From NCBI GenBank assembly GCA_022376515.1, contig WTXI01000167.1:1-64000 (forward strand): 64,000 bases of DNA, in the 5' to 3' direction. Positions 40,701-51,149 of this stretch are shown here, one piece after another (the first letter of the stretch is position 1; each line of letters starts with the position of its first letter). The notes under the pieces were generated by a model. The model was not told the origin of the DNA, ran no database searches, and was given only the letters and a program-made list of their open reading frames with translations. Both the position numbers and the translations under genes were made by a program. This stretch comes from Lactifluus volemus (lineage: Eukaryota > Basidiomycota > Agaricomycetes > Russulales > Russulaceae).

Positions 40701-42416
40701 CTCCTCCAAAAGCGGAATGTGCGAAAGAAGGGTAGACGAGCATACGAACCCTTCAAGGAAGGAGACCAAGTTTGGTTAGACGGGAAGAACCTCAAAACGT
40801 CGCACCCCTTCGCCAAGTTAGCCCCAAAAAGATATGGCCCATTCCCAGTGGTCCAGGTGATTAACCCGGTAGTTTTCAAACTGAAACTCCCGGATCAGTG
40901 GCGTCAAAAACGTGTCCACCCTGTCTTCCATGCGTCCCTTCTATCACCATACAAGGAGACGGAAGAAAATGGGCAGGCCTTCACGGAACCAGCCCCAGAT
41001 GTAATAGAAGGTGAGGAAGAATACGAAGTCGAACAGGTGTTGGACTCCCGACGAAAAGGGCGTGGCAAGGGGCGCCTCGAGTACTTCCTGAAGTGGGAAG
41101 GGTACCCCCACGCCCACAACACCTGGGAACCAGCTGACCAGGTACACGCGGATGACTTGGTGGAAGAATTTCACAAACAAAACCCAACAAAGGCAAGGAA
41201 GATTATAATAAGCGGGGGAGGATGGACAGCAACAATGCAGCTTCGCTCCCTCTTCCAAGAGCCTAACGAACCCCCCTTCGTTACCCCTCACTTCCGCGAG
41301 TTCTTCCTCAAACACAGATCCACATCACCTACGCCCATCATAGCCAGCACAAACACTTCTGTCGGGAGGCCATCTGCGCTTCCCATTACTAACGCCCCGG
41401 TTACCTCGCTCCCCTATACTTGGGAGGAGATTCAATCCGCAAACCTTGACCTCTCTCTCCCGCGAATTTTCCAAGCTTCCCGGGCAGACGCAGACTTCTT
41501 CGATCCCAAACGAGAACATCGCACCTCCCCCGGCTCCTTCATAGTTGACTACCGCCAAGTTCGTCTCGTGTGTCTGGGGATCCCGTATGACTGGCCAGTG
41601 GGGCGCGAAAACAACTACGAGTGGCCTTACAATCCCTATAAGTACTACGAGGATACCCGACAGTGTCTTCACTGCCTTTTCGACTTCAAGTGGAGGAGGG
41701 ACCACCCCGGAGCTCAGAGACGCACCCGCATCTTCACTGACGGCCGTAGCACCATGGTTGCCCAAAGGCTGGGTGACTTCGCTAGACCAGAGACCCCTGA
41801 AGAAGAATGGTTTGAGGAAGACGACGAAGGCAGGCTACAGATCAACCTCCTTCGTGCTCCCACGATCCCCGCTGTCGTGGCGGCGCAGACAGACGGCTGG
41901 GTCCCGGATCTGCCCCCTCAGACCCGTAGCGTTGGCACCCAGACGACCCCAGTTAGCACGCAGGACGAAGCCATTCAAGCGTTCCCCACCTACGGGACCA
42001 CCGAATATTGGCTCGACCAGAGGGACGGTAATCCCGGGGGTCCTCAGCAGAGAGATCGGGATATGGAACCACGAGCGCGCCTTACTCTTCACCCACACGG
42101 ACTTGATCGCTTGGGACTTGATTCCGGAGGCCTTCAGAGATTCGATTTTCCAAATGACTCTACGCCGCGTAGAGAACTGAAACACTGCCGTTTCCACAAC
42201 AGGATGATGACCCACAACAGTGACGGCTGCCCCTTCCCTCACTTCTCCTGTATGCCCGGGCTTGGAGTGTGCCGCGTCCCTGAAAACCACACATGGCACG
42301 GTGGGGGATGTCTTTTGGATGGCACTGCAGAGGAGATCAAGAAGAAGCGCAAGCAGATGGAGGTCCTAGACACTTGTGTCGCCGGCCCGTCCCAGTCACG
42401 ACGTAAAACTGACTAA
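37726..42416 (+). pseudogene. pol: Gypsy-2 pol, frame-broken after RNase H
   Basis: One open frame (37726-39960) covers protease (LLDSGATENFIDPRMV), reverse transcriptase (WYLDDFLIVTPDD, about 38860-38890), RNase H (LEVDASQYASGAILHQ) and the start of integrase. Frame changes follow near 39810, 40190, 40310 and 40600. The zinc domain (HDHKTAGHPGI...CATCQ), core residues (ALDLITDLPESQG; SDRDPRFASKW; YHPQTDGQSERTNQ) and chromodomain (EEEYEVEQVLDSRRKGR to HNTWEPADQV) are all recognisable. The final frame (40620-42416) also encodes a Cys/His-rich extension ending RRKTD. Pol begins -1 to gag at 37721-37729. Confidence 0.85.
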
Positions 42417-42452
42417 GGTGGCAGGTGGGACTGCCTTCTAGAGAGGGGGTAT

Positions 42453-42956
42453 TGTTACGGAATGCAGGACACGTTGGACCCTATGCTTCCCGTGACCTGG
42501 TTACTCATCCTGATGACGTCCCGTCCACATTGTCTCTATTGTGCTGACTGTTCTATTGTTCTGATTGTGCTATTGTCTGTCCCAGTGTTATTGTTCTGAG
42601 TCTCTATTGTCCTCGCGTTCTATTGTCTTGACTCCTTGCTTATTGTCCACCCTAGTTTGGTAGAACAATTAGCGTACATTGTATAAGTAGGCCTCAGCTG
42701 GTAGCCTGTACCCCAGCTTCGGCTTTGACTCAAATCGACTTGTTTCCCTCTCCGGAAAGACAGAACTTCTCCTCTCCTCCTTTCCTCTCTTCTCTTACCC
42801 TCCTATACGCCCTAGTAGGGTCATCGAAGCTTGGTGGTTGTGCTACAACACCACGGGACTCAGCGCGTCGACACTTGGAGTGTCCCTGAGCCCAGGTCTT
42901 AGGAGAGACCACAACCAGAACCCTAGTTGGGACCCGGCCCTAGTCGAGCCGTAACA
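42453..42956 (+). repeat. Gypsy-2 right LTR
   Basis: 504 bp, same length as the left LTR and no difference noticed. Preceded by AGAGAGGGGG and followed by TTGAC. Confidence 0.92.
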
Positions 42957-42961
42957 TTGAC

Positions 42962-43649
42962 CATATGCAAATGCATCATGTGTGCTGTTAGCTTCATCAG
43001 TAGTGCTACAATTTATATTAGCTTTATTTTAAAAAATGGAAAAATCTGTCACTCACAGGCAAAATGTACACTTCCTTGAGTTGTTGTCATTATTGTCCTT
43101 GAAAAAGGTGTAGACATCTCTAGCATGGTGACCTTTTCTGTTGCCAGCAGGTCCTGAGGCCCGTTTATTTGCACGCTGCTGCCGGCGACTGGGCGTAACA
43201 GGAACAGGGTCAATTGGAAGATTGGTGGTGGAAGCCTGTCTCTCATCAGGAGCAGAGCCTGAGGCATCATCAGGAGCAGCAATATCAGGCTCAGGTAATG
43301 CTGAAGAGATAGTAGAGAGATTGAAAGTCTCAAGGTGAGGAGAAGACGCTTGCGGAGGTGCAATAAAAGGATCATCTCCCACGTGATGCTGAGGCTCAGG
43401 CTCAGGTTGAGGGACATGAGAAGAGGATCCGGCAGCTGTGGGATCTAACAAGGGAACCTTAGCCAGATAAATGATGATGAAGCTATAGAGATACAGACCA
43501 AGACGGAAGGTTGTCTGGAGAGCCCCGCCCGGAAGAATTACGTCAGCACGAGCACGAGAACCTGAGGCCGCGGTTGTTGCCTTAGATCTCCGAGATGCCC
43601 TCTTCTTGGGGGAAGGGGTGCTTGGATTGCGTCGCTTTCTGCCAGCCAT
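42962..43649 (-). pseudogene. hAT transposase, N-terminal part
   Basis: Begins MAGRKRRNPSTPSPKKRASR, a basic nuclear-localisation-like stretch. A probable intron (about 43450-43540) follows, then Pro/Ser/Asp-rich disordered sequence, RRQQRANKRASGP, and the first half of the BED zinc finger (KGHHARDVYTFFKDN, RKCTFC). Another intron leads to STTDEANSTHDAFAYGQ, which meets the Gypsy-2 target site and continues at 27523 with the second finger half. The start is well supported by the downstream open frame. Confidence 0.78.
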
Positions 43650-44294
43650 AGAAACAACAGTGAGATAGCACTAGAAAAGCACAGGATCGAAAGCTTGGAC
43701 TTGATGGTGGGGGTTGGAAAGAGAGATCGATAACACAACGCAAAAGTGAGGCTGACAGAGTTACGCCCAAAGTCCAGCTCACGTGCTTAGTCGAAAGCTC
43801 CACCACCGCTGATTCTCGGAATGCCCATAGCTGAACCACCCTATGCGCACTTCTCCTCTTGTGTACATCCAGTACCTCCACTTCCTAGTTGCATATTCAG
43901 CCATTCTCGCATAAGTTGAAAGTCGCTTGCCCAGTTCCCCTCTCGTCGATGCTCGGTGTCCAGCGGAAGGAAAAGCAAACAAATGGAACATTTCTGCTCC
44001 CCTCCACTCGGTTCTGGTAGAAATTTCTCACCTTGCTGATGAAAAGCAGAACCCAGAGTCCAAATGGGTAGGGGATCTCAGCAGGGTCAGCTCTTTTCTT
44101 GTTTTTTTCTGGCCACGCTCACCAGTTTCTTACTGTTTGTCTTGCTAGTTGTTGGTGCCGTCAATCCCAGTTGTGTTAGTCAGACATTCAATGATGAAGC
44201 CCTCCGCAAGGTCGTCGATACTATCAACGTTTCTTGAAGGCGTCTATATCCCTAACTTAATCGCATCGCCCTTCACCGTCAACAAAGCCTAGCG
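43650..44294. other. Unassigned fragmentary sequence between transposase and Skt5-like relic
   Basis: Short frames such as VEISHLADEKQNPESKW (about 44020-44065) and PSCVSQTFNDEALRKVVDTI (about 44160-44230) look like exon remnants of other genes, but I do not recognise them. No terminal inverted repeat lies beside the transposase start. Confidence 0.3.
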
Positions 44295-46559
44295 TTGTCC
44301 GTCAAGTACTCTGTGCTTCAAACTTCGCATCGTAAACGACGCTCGTCTGTGAACCGGCCAGATATCGTCGACGACCATGAACCACCCTCGGCAGCGTCTC
44401 CAACGACACCTGTATTGCAAACGCCAGCTTTACCTCTCCCCACCTCCGAAACTGCACGGGATGAGAGCGACGCTCAACCCGACCTTCCAGCGCGAAGTCC
44501 GACGCCGAACGCAAGGAGTCCTAGCGTTGAGCGTAGTCGAAAACATGGTCTGGACATACTCATGGGGGTGTCACCGTCTTCCGCAACATACCGCTACGAG
44601 ACCCCGCTGGAACGGTGAGGTCCGGTAGTTGAAGAGGACGACGCTCCCGATCACGATCACAGTCAGGCACCCCCCGTCCCACGTTCGACGTACAATCGCC
44701 GCTCAGATACACCCCCTCAAGTACCTTCGCCTCATCCACCTCACGTTCCCGTCGCACCTCCAGATATCTCGGCAGAGTCGACTGATGATGGTGGCGTTCC
44801 CGCATATACGCCGAACACGGCTCAAGACTAACCCCATGTGTTCCCAACCTCGCCTTTTGCCACACCATTGCGCGAAAGGCAGGGTTCCGATGAAGAGGAA
44901 GAGGATTTGCATACAGAAAATGATATGCCAAGGCGTCCGCCGTGGAATGACGCATATGACCGTCAGATGAGTTGGGTAGCTGAACCTGGTCAGTTCCTTA
45001 AACATGATGCCTCTTCATTATGACTCATTACAATGTCTATGTTAGTACTAGAGCGGATTCCCGTCCATGACGAAAGCGATAACGATGAAGCAGACGATAT
45101 GGACGAACCAAGGGGCCATCCTTCTGCTCCGCAGCCCTCGGACGATGACGAATCGTCACCGCGGGCGTCCACCTGAACTCTTGTAGAAGATATCGAAACC
45201 TCGCCCGAGGTTTCGAAACAGTAGCGACCGTGGAGGTTCCCCAGCCGGCATACGTTTTTGGCCTCCTACTCCTAGGGGAGTTCTCTCTTGCTACTATACC
45301 TCCACACTTCGTCCTTCCGCTCGTTCCTCCCGGAAGTTTGCGCGACAATGAGGCTCAACGCCATCTGGAGCGCGCAGCGTACCTCAACTTTCAATATAAG
45401 CTCGGACATGCATACGAGTTTGCGCAGCTGCCGTTCCCATTTGATGCGCTGCTCTCCGTTCAGTACTATTCGCTCGCGAGCCAGCAAGGGGAGATCGAAG
45501 CAGACATGGCCCTTAGCAAATGGTTCCTCTGCGATTCGGAGGGTTCTTTCGACAAGGACGAATCTCTGGCATTCACCTTTGCTGAAAAGGCTGCACGCAA
45601 GGCCCTCCCTAGCGCTGAATTCGCCATGGTTCACTATATGGAAGTCGGCGTTGGTGGTCCGAAGGATATTGATGCTGCGCTCAAGTGGTACACTCACGTA
45701 AGTCAGCGGCCTGTTGTCCTGTCAATTCCTTAATTTATGATTTCCTCATTTGTATCCAGGCATCTCAACATGGGAATACAGACGCGACTGATCGGCTCGC
45801 CGCGCTCTCCCAGCCTGCGCCGCAGGCCCTCTCCCGCCAGGAATACGACAACCTAATGGAAACTATCCTCATGCGTAAGCGTACTCAGGCTAAGCAACGT
45901 TCCGATGCTCGTGGAGGACCACGCCACGGCGGCCGACAGAATGGCCAACAAGTCGTCGCTAACATTCGCAAGAATTCGGTCACTCACCGTCACGGCACAG
46001 CACAACCGCTCGATCGTCCTTTCGCGGGCATGCGTCCAATCAATGACGGCGGTTACGGCCATGCGGCTGACGGCAGACGTCGACCGTCTTTGAGCGGTGC
46101 AGGCATCTCAAACCTGAACTCTTCGGAAGGTTATCCTCACCCGCAGCGACTTCCGCAGCAGCAACAGGTGCCGTTAAGCAGCAGTCCTGGCTCGGCCGGC
46201 GATGTCGGGTATCGTTCACGGCAAGCAAGCATAAGCGCTCAGGGTGGATACCCTTCACCACAGCCACAGGTTCGTGCGGGCAGCCCGGCACCCGGTGGGT
46301 ATCCATCACCTCGCATCCCTCCTGCGCAATCCTATGGAATGCCGCCGGGGAGACCACCGTTGCAACAACAACAACCTCTCGTCGGCAGTCTTGGGCGTCG
46401 TCACCAGGGATCAGCAAGCGGATCAACCCCGGTGCCTTCGCCTTCACCGCCTGTAGCGTCTGATCCTCCTCCGGCGCGCCCTCCACCGGCCAAAGGACCA
46501 GCAACGTTCCAGAAAAATGGGGAGACTTCGCAAAGCAGGTGCATCATGTGGCAACTGTG
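44295..46559 (+). pseudogene. Skt5/Chs4-like Sel1-repeat protein (chitin synthase activator) relic
   Basis: Proteins of this family bind and activate chitin synthase III at the plasma membrane. The N-terminal disordered region is present in shifting frames (44295-45030; e.g. WNDAYDRQMSWVAEPGQFL). Sel1-type helical repeats follow at 45340-45690: RDNEAQRHLERAAYLNFQYK, PFDALLSVQYYSLASQQGE, EADMALSKWFLCDSEGSFDK, AFTFAEKAARKALPSAEFA and VGVGGPKDIDAALKWYTH. A clean intron (45698-45759) joins to ASQHGNTDATDRLAAL and ALSRQEYDNLMETILMRKR. A long Pro/Gln/Ser-rich tail ends KGPATFQKNGET. The first several Sel1 repeats expected of the family are missing or scrambled before 45340, and the usual C-terminal prenylation-type end is out of frame. 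This is a decayed copy inside the hAT element. Confidence 0.68.
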
Positions 46560-47364
46560 AGCGCCGAGACACCCCACTGCAGACTTCCAGACCCATCCTC
46601 TCCTCTTTGTCTACGTCCCAGGGTCGTACTTTCACCATCACGTCCAGTAACCCCACCCTTCCACCTGAATTCCTCTCTTCTGTCCGTGATCTGGACTCAA
46701 TCAGCGAGATCCTCCGCGCCAAGCCCGCAAGAACACGCGCGCGGTGGAATTCCATTGCCTCCACACCACCCAGCAGCTGGCACGACCACATGCCAGCGCG
46801 CAGGCAGTCCCCGTTTCCCCGACTCTAGCAGGTGGCCTCACGGCCACACGTCCTTCACTTCCTCCATCAGCATTCGAGGAACATCACCCCGTTCACCACC
46901 ATCGACATCTACACACCAGCATCGTCAGCTCAGATCCAGTCCCAGAATCAGACCGTGGAGAAGATCACCCACCACGCTCAGGTCAACTGTCGCCCGATGG
47001 TTCGCTCGAGGCACGTGAGCGTGAAGATCCAGTCAGTCTGGAGTAGCCTGTCGAGTCACAACATATGTATATCACAGAGTTGGTAAACACCGTTTCAGAG
47101 GCAGAGGATGCTGAGCAGCATGACAAAGATAATCTATGGAATGATATGTAATCCAACATATGGCACGAGAGATGTAGTGAGTAATGTGCACTGTGAAGCG
47201 TGGTTTCATGTGAACACAGCTGATTGGGGAGAAGGAAGGGAGGGGAGGTAAGGTGGATGATCCAGTAGACAAGGGATGCTACGAGAACGGTATGAGACAG
47301 GCGCTGCAGGCACTGCCAGGCAGGCAAGTGCTGAAATACCATATATAGTAGGCATATCCAAATT
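46560..47364. other. Non-coding or unrecognised cargo end
   Basis: Open frames of about 100 codons occur but show no family motif. The stretch ends at the right hAT subterminal repeats. Confidence 0.3.
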
Positions 47365-47523
47365 GGGTAAATGAATCGGCTCGAAACCGCTTGAGCGGCT
47401 CACAAACGGCTTAGTTGCCAAGCTGAGCTGATTCAAGTCTTGAGCCGTTTAGTTCTGTGGCTCGGCTTGAATCGGTTCGGCTCGGCTCGGAAGCCGCTTC
47501 CGAGCCGAGCTGTGACAACACTA
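47365..47523 (-). repeat. hAT right terminus with GGCTCGG subterminal repeats
   Basis: Contains repeated GGCTCGG, GAGCCG and CCGAGCC words and ends ...GAGCTGTGACAACACTA, the inverse of the left end with one mismatch in 22. Confidence 0.78.
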
Positions 47524-47531
47524 GTTTATAG
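47524..47531 (+). repeat. 8-bp target-site duplication, right copy
   Basis: GTTTATAG, identical to 4038-4045, followed by the unit-B sequence ACAACCACATGCGG. Confidence 0.85.
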
Positions 47532-47679
47532 ACAACCACATGCGGATTACCACTGGCACAGCATGTCAGTTTGCCTCGTGCAAGCAGTGCCATCATAAAA
47601 ATACTTGGGCTGGTTGGGCATTTCTTTAATAAATGACAGGACAGAAGGTTTCTATGGGATACTCTACTCCATCGAGGAC

Positions 47680-48965
47680 CATCCTCACGATCACGCTTCC
47701 GTCGCTCAATCCCAACCATCACCACTGCCATCGTCGATGTCGACCATTTCACAGACACAGTAGTGGCGCGTCCTGCACATGCTGCAAGCTATTGCGTCTT
47801 TTGTGCAGGTCAACTCAGACAATCAGTAGGGTGTGGTGTATGGACGGTGAAGGTTCCCTTCAGTTGCAAATTAGGTCGTCGTCGTCATCTGTACGTGGCC
47901 ACCTTTACTCTATATGTTACTTTGCATTTCATCCTCAAGTCAAGCTCGAACAACGTCAAGGCATTTTCCTCCATCGCTAAGACCAATTCGGACCCAATGC
48001 TCATACAAATTGCCGACTTATCCGGGACCCACTACGACCCGCGCGCACCGTGCGCCAACGTCTTCGCGCCCTCCTCTTCTGCTCTCAACGGTCATCTCCG
48101 CCGATGCCGCCATCATCAGGCCCTTCCTCCGCAGATGCTGACGCCGACGATCACTCACCTACACCGTCACCCGCCTCCGCGCGCGATTCCTCAATCCCAA
48201 TGATGTACTCATCCGAGATACCCAGCGACGACGTGACGTTGCTCCCGCTAGCCAACTCTGAGCTCGCCACTAGCGCCGTGGACGAACTGGCACCCCTGCG
48301 CGACTTTCACGTACACATTTTCAACTTGCCCATGCCTGGTTCGCTTCCAGCGCTCCTCGATCTGAACATCGCGACCTACGTGTCGCGTCCGCCCGATCGA
48401 CCGTCCAACCCTTGCCCGTGCACCGTCGTAAGAAGCTCTATGAATGGATGTGGAAGGACCTGTTGCACTGCGAATCATGCATCGCAGACAAATAGAGCAA
48501 GTGCGCATGGCTTTCTCCTCCTTTCGGAGCCCGCGCTCCCCCAGCTAACCCGAGTCCCGTTTTATAGTTCGCTCTCGCTGGCGACGGCCGACATTGCATT
48601 TCTCAATAATGATTTTGCACTCGGCGGTCGATCGTTCTGCCCCACGAAGCATGCGTGTGGCCCGCTCTGATGCGCTGGGACTCCCGTGCGGCTCTCAGCC
48701 TCGAACATTGCGTCATAGGGGAGATGAAGGAGGTAGCACGGTGTCGCGCATCTTTTCCAGGCCTCATGAGGGATACGAAGCGGATCTGGGTCTCACCCCG
48801 CTACAGGGCTATGTCGATATGCTTGGAGAGATGATCGATCCCGCTCTGTTCGACAATGGGATCCTTCTCAGCAGCTCCAAGGAGGTGTGGGGCATCGAGG
48901 CTGCTCGTGTCTCGCAGTTTCGTATTGCGCAGGCACGGCGATTTCGCGAGTGGGCATTCCATTAA
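47680..48965 (+). pseudogene. Tcd-like tRNA dehydratase pseudogene, unit B
   Basis: Lacks the N-terminus and glycine motif seen in unit A. Starts near TLPSLN (about 47696), then RQRLRALLFCSQRSSPPMPP, EIPSDDVTLLPLANSELATS, VDELAPLRDFHVHIFNLPMP and ALLDLNIATYV (48050-48400). Next come a KLYEWMWKDLLH-like stretch (about 48435-48470) in another frame and an intron-like gap. The well-preserved C-terminus (FDNGILLSSSKEVWGIEAAR to REWAFH, stop 48963-48965) closes it. Multiple frame shifts make it non-functional. It is convergent with the F-box copy. Confidence 0.7.
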
Positions 48966-49272
48966 TACGTTACAGGTTTTGGGTGCCTACGATTTTCCAC
49001 GCATTACAATGCTATCAGCTTATTATAAAACGTAGGGTAGCCAGTATAGTATTTACGGGTTGTCCTTCGGCCCAATCAAATCATGCCGTGTCCATGCAGC
49101 TATATACATCTAAATCCGTTGTTCTCATTGATTGATACTCTATCTTGGATAATGGAACACCCACGAAGAGGAGTTAGATATATACAGGGAAAGCATAGCG
49201 GGACAATAGGAGTAGCACGAATCAACGGGATGTAACTATGAGTGGAAGTGGTTGTAGACAACATTGAGCTTC

Positions 49273-50709
49273 CTACCACATCTTCTGATCTCTGAGCTTG
49301 CGGACAACCAAAGGGTGGTCGGAACGTTGACGTGCAACGACGAATGGCAAGTTCTTGAGGTAAGATGCCCGATACCGTGATAGTTGAAGCTCCTCCAATG
49401 CAGGTAACACCTGCGTGGCCGATCCCCCACTGAACCATTGTAGCCCTGACAGTATGGGTGAAGGTATAGTGTTAAATATACGCAGGGTCCGAACAGCAGT
49501 AAACGGCTGGAAGAGTTCCAGCCATTGTGTGTTGCCCATACCGACTAATGAATCCCATCCTTGCTCACTGATGCTGAGCTGATCAATACTAGACAGGACG
49601 AACGAGAGTTGGTTGCATATTTGCGCCACAGATGAGACTTGCCAATCTACACGATCGCATAGTAAGATGTCGAACGAAAGGGACTCGCCAATGAAAGGCC
49701 GTCTCCTTGACGAAAAAGTAACTCCGGGGGAGCCAGCAGAGTGTATGAAGGCACTATAGTATGGCATAAGCGCTGGTGCATAACCGATGAACCGAGGGAC
49801 TTGTTGGATGTCAAAGGCAAAAACCAGCTGATTGAAGAATCTTATTTGCGTGGTGTGGAGTAGAGGGGCATCGATTTGGGCCACGAGGTCCTCCAAGTAC
49901 TCACTGACTCCACGGAAGTAGAACTTGGTGAGAGCGGGGAGGACAGCACGTGTCAGCGGAGGTGGACGTCGGTTGGCTGGATCAGGACGAGAAGCCGGGG
50001 ATTTGAAATCGATGGAGAGGTACGTGAGGCTGGTCAAGGCAGAGACACATGTAGCCATTGCCTCGGGTGAAATGTAACCAGAATGCGGTATCCGATAAAG
50101 GGAGAGATTGACAAGGTAATTGGAAGACAAAAGAAATCGAGGTAATGTCGGAAATGGAATTTCACTCAAATAGAGCGATCGTAGACGTGGGGCGGATCCA
50201 CCTAAGAACGTATTGGGAAGCACCGGCACAGTCCCTCCTTTATGAAGAGAAAGTGATTCCAGTTCCGGAAAGGGTTCCTCCATCACTGCGACCAAATTCT
50301 CCAGTGGAAACGCTTTTCCACGGAGCGAAATGCCGCGTACACGGTTACGGTGCTCGAGGGCAGCCATTACGTTATCTTCAACTTGAGAATCAACAGAGAA
50401 GTAATGTATTTCGATAGGCAAGGGGGGCCAGACATCTAGCATCTCCCTCACAGGAGTCCTGTCTGTGCAGAGAAGGCGGAGATCGAGACGAAGTGAGGAT
50501 GCAAAGATGATATATCGCCATCTTTGGCATACATGTACAAACTTGGGCCATACCATCTCTCGCGGAGGCCAGTCATCAGATAGGCAGGAGGACTTTATCT
50601 GGAAGCGAACAGATTGTAACACGGGGTGACTCGGAAATCCGACCTGCATCGTAGAATGAGACATCGTTGGGAGTGTAGCCGATATCACGTACATAGTCTT
50701 CGAATCCAC
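49273..50709 (-). pseudogene. F-box / LRR-like protein, unit B copy with damaged F-box
   Basis: Close paralogue of 2317-3776. The leucine-rich body is intact (VREMLDVWPPLPIEIHYFSV, NTFLGGSAPRLRSLYLSEIP, FQPFTAVRTLRIF) and the C-terminus is RKLRDQKMW. In the F-box (about 50575-50625) the block corresponding to LLDIFEFCLPD is about 17 nt shorter, with another 3-nt loss. This throws the F-box codons out of frame with the rest. A 478-codon frame exists from 50709, but its first 35 residues read the F-box DNA in the wrong frame, so that start is probably spurious. It is likely unable to bind Skp1, if expressed. Confidence 0.65.
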
Positions 50710-51014
50710 CTTGATCCCTTGGAACTTCCTATGCGCTTTCTTATCTTGTGAATTTTAGAAGGAGAAGTGTTGGAGGGTGAGTAAGGGGGGATATCATTGC
50801 TGCTTGATTGGGAGCTTGACAACACATCGCTGATGAGCTTGCGAGTGCGCCTGATTAGGGTACGAGTATAAAGTCAGGTACTTTGAAATAGGGCCAGTGA
50901 GAGGTCTTTTGACGTACTGGAGAGGGTTCATCGAGTGCGGTGACAATGAGAAGAGACGGACGGAAAGTAGTTATATAGTTGATAGAGAGTCTGAGGCTCA
51001 GGCGCTCAGGCTGT

Positions 51015-51022
51015 GTTTACAG
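51015..51022 (+). other. Empty-site homologue of the hAT target
   Basis: GTTTACAG at the B/C junction matches the GTTTATAG duplication in seven of eight positions, with continuous flanking homology on both sides (CAGGCTGT before, CAACCA.ATGCGGAT after) and no insertion. Confidence 0.8.
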
Positions 51023-51149
51023 GCAACCAAATGCGGATACCACTGGCACAGCATGTCACCCAACAAATTGTTTGCCTCGTGCAAGCAGTGCCAGCATAAA
51101 AAAATTGGGCTGGTTGGGCATTTCTTTAATAAAAGACAGGACAGAAGGT

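Larger units (their letters stand above)
27529..42956 (+). mobile_element. Gypsy-2, chromodomain retrotransposon interrupted by Gypsy-3
   Basis: The LTRs (27529-28032 and 42453-42956, both 504 bp and identical as far as compared) flank an internal region of the Gypsy-1 family. The target duplication is TTGAC (27524-27528, 42957-42961). Gypsy-3 is inserted in gag at 29478. Removing it and one GAAGG leaves 7,744 bp. Polypurine tract at about 42440-42449. The element splits the hAT transposase BED-finger region. Confidence 0.93.
4046..47523 (-). mobile_element. Large hAT element with captured gene fragments and nested insertions
   Basis: The left end reads TAGTGTTGTCACGGCTCGGC. The right end, read inward, is TAGTGTTGTCACAGCTCGGC, one mismatch. 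Both ends carry GGCTCGGCTC-type subterminal repeats for about 150 bp (4046-4195 and 47365-47523). Neither end has a partner terminus close by. They are flanked by the same 8-bp duplication, and a paralogous empty site exists at 51015. A minus-strand hAT transposase lies inside (43649 to 24944). The span is 43,478 bp; subtracting the Plavaka (8857-24319) and Gypsy-2 (27529-42956) insertions leaves about 12.6 kb. The remainder holds pieces of SDR, zinc-transporter, GPI13 and Skt5-like genes. It is less certain that the internal transposase belonged to these termini: no other terminal repeat was found beside it, but coincidental nesting cannot be excluded. Strand is given as that of the transposase. 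Confidence 0.7.
47532..51022 (+). repeat. Tandem unit B (3.49 kb)
   Basis: The unit starts with a CAACCACATGCGG-type sequence and ends ...CTGTGTTTACAG, after which unit C begins with GCAACCAAATGCGG and repeats the same order (CACTGGCACAGCATGTCA, TTTGCCTCGTGCAAGCAGTG, ATGGGATACTCTACTCCATC). Unit A ends with the same CTGTGTTTATAG at 4045. Units A, B and C were therefore a tandem array before the hAT insertion. Confidence 0.8.

Noticed and set aside
27529..42956. A single giant 15.4-kb retrotransposon
   Set aside because: An internal element with its own 606-bp LTRs and GAAGG duplications (29478-37156) accounts for the extra length. The residue is 7,744 bp, equal to Gypsy-1.
4046..47523. A Starship-type giant element
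   Set aside because: No DUF3435 tyrosine-recombinase captain was seen at either end. The termini and 8-bp duplication are hAT-like instead.
50600..50709. The frame beginning MDSKTMYVIS as the true N-terminus of the unit-B F-box protein
   Set aside because: The homologous DNA in unit A encodes a good F-box (LPDEVLLDIFEFC) in another frame. The unit-B continuity arises from a small deletion.
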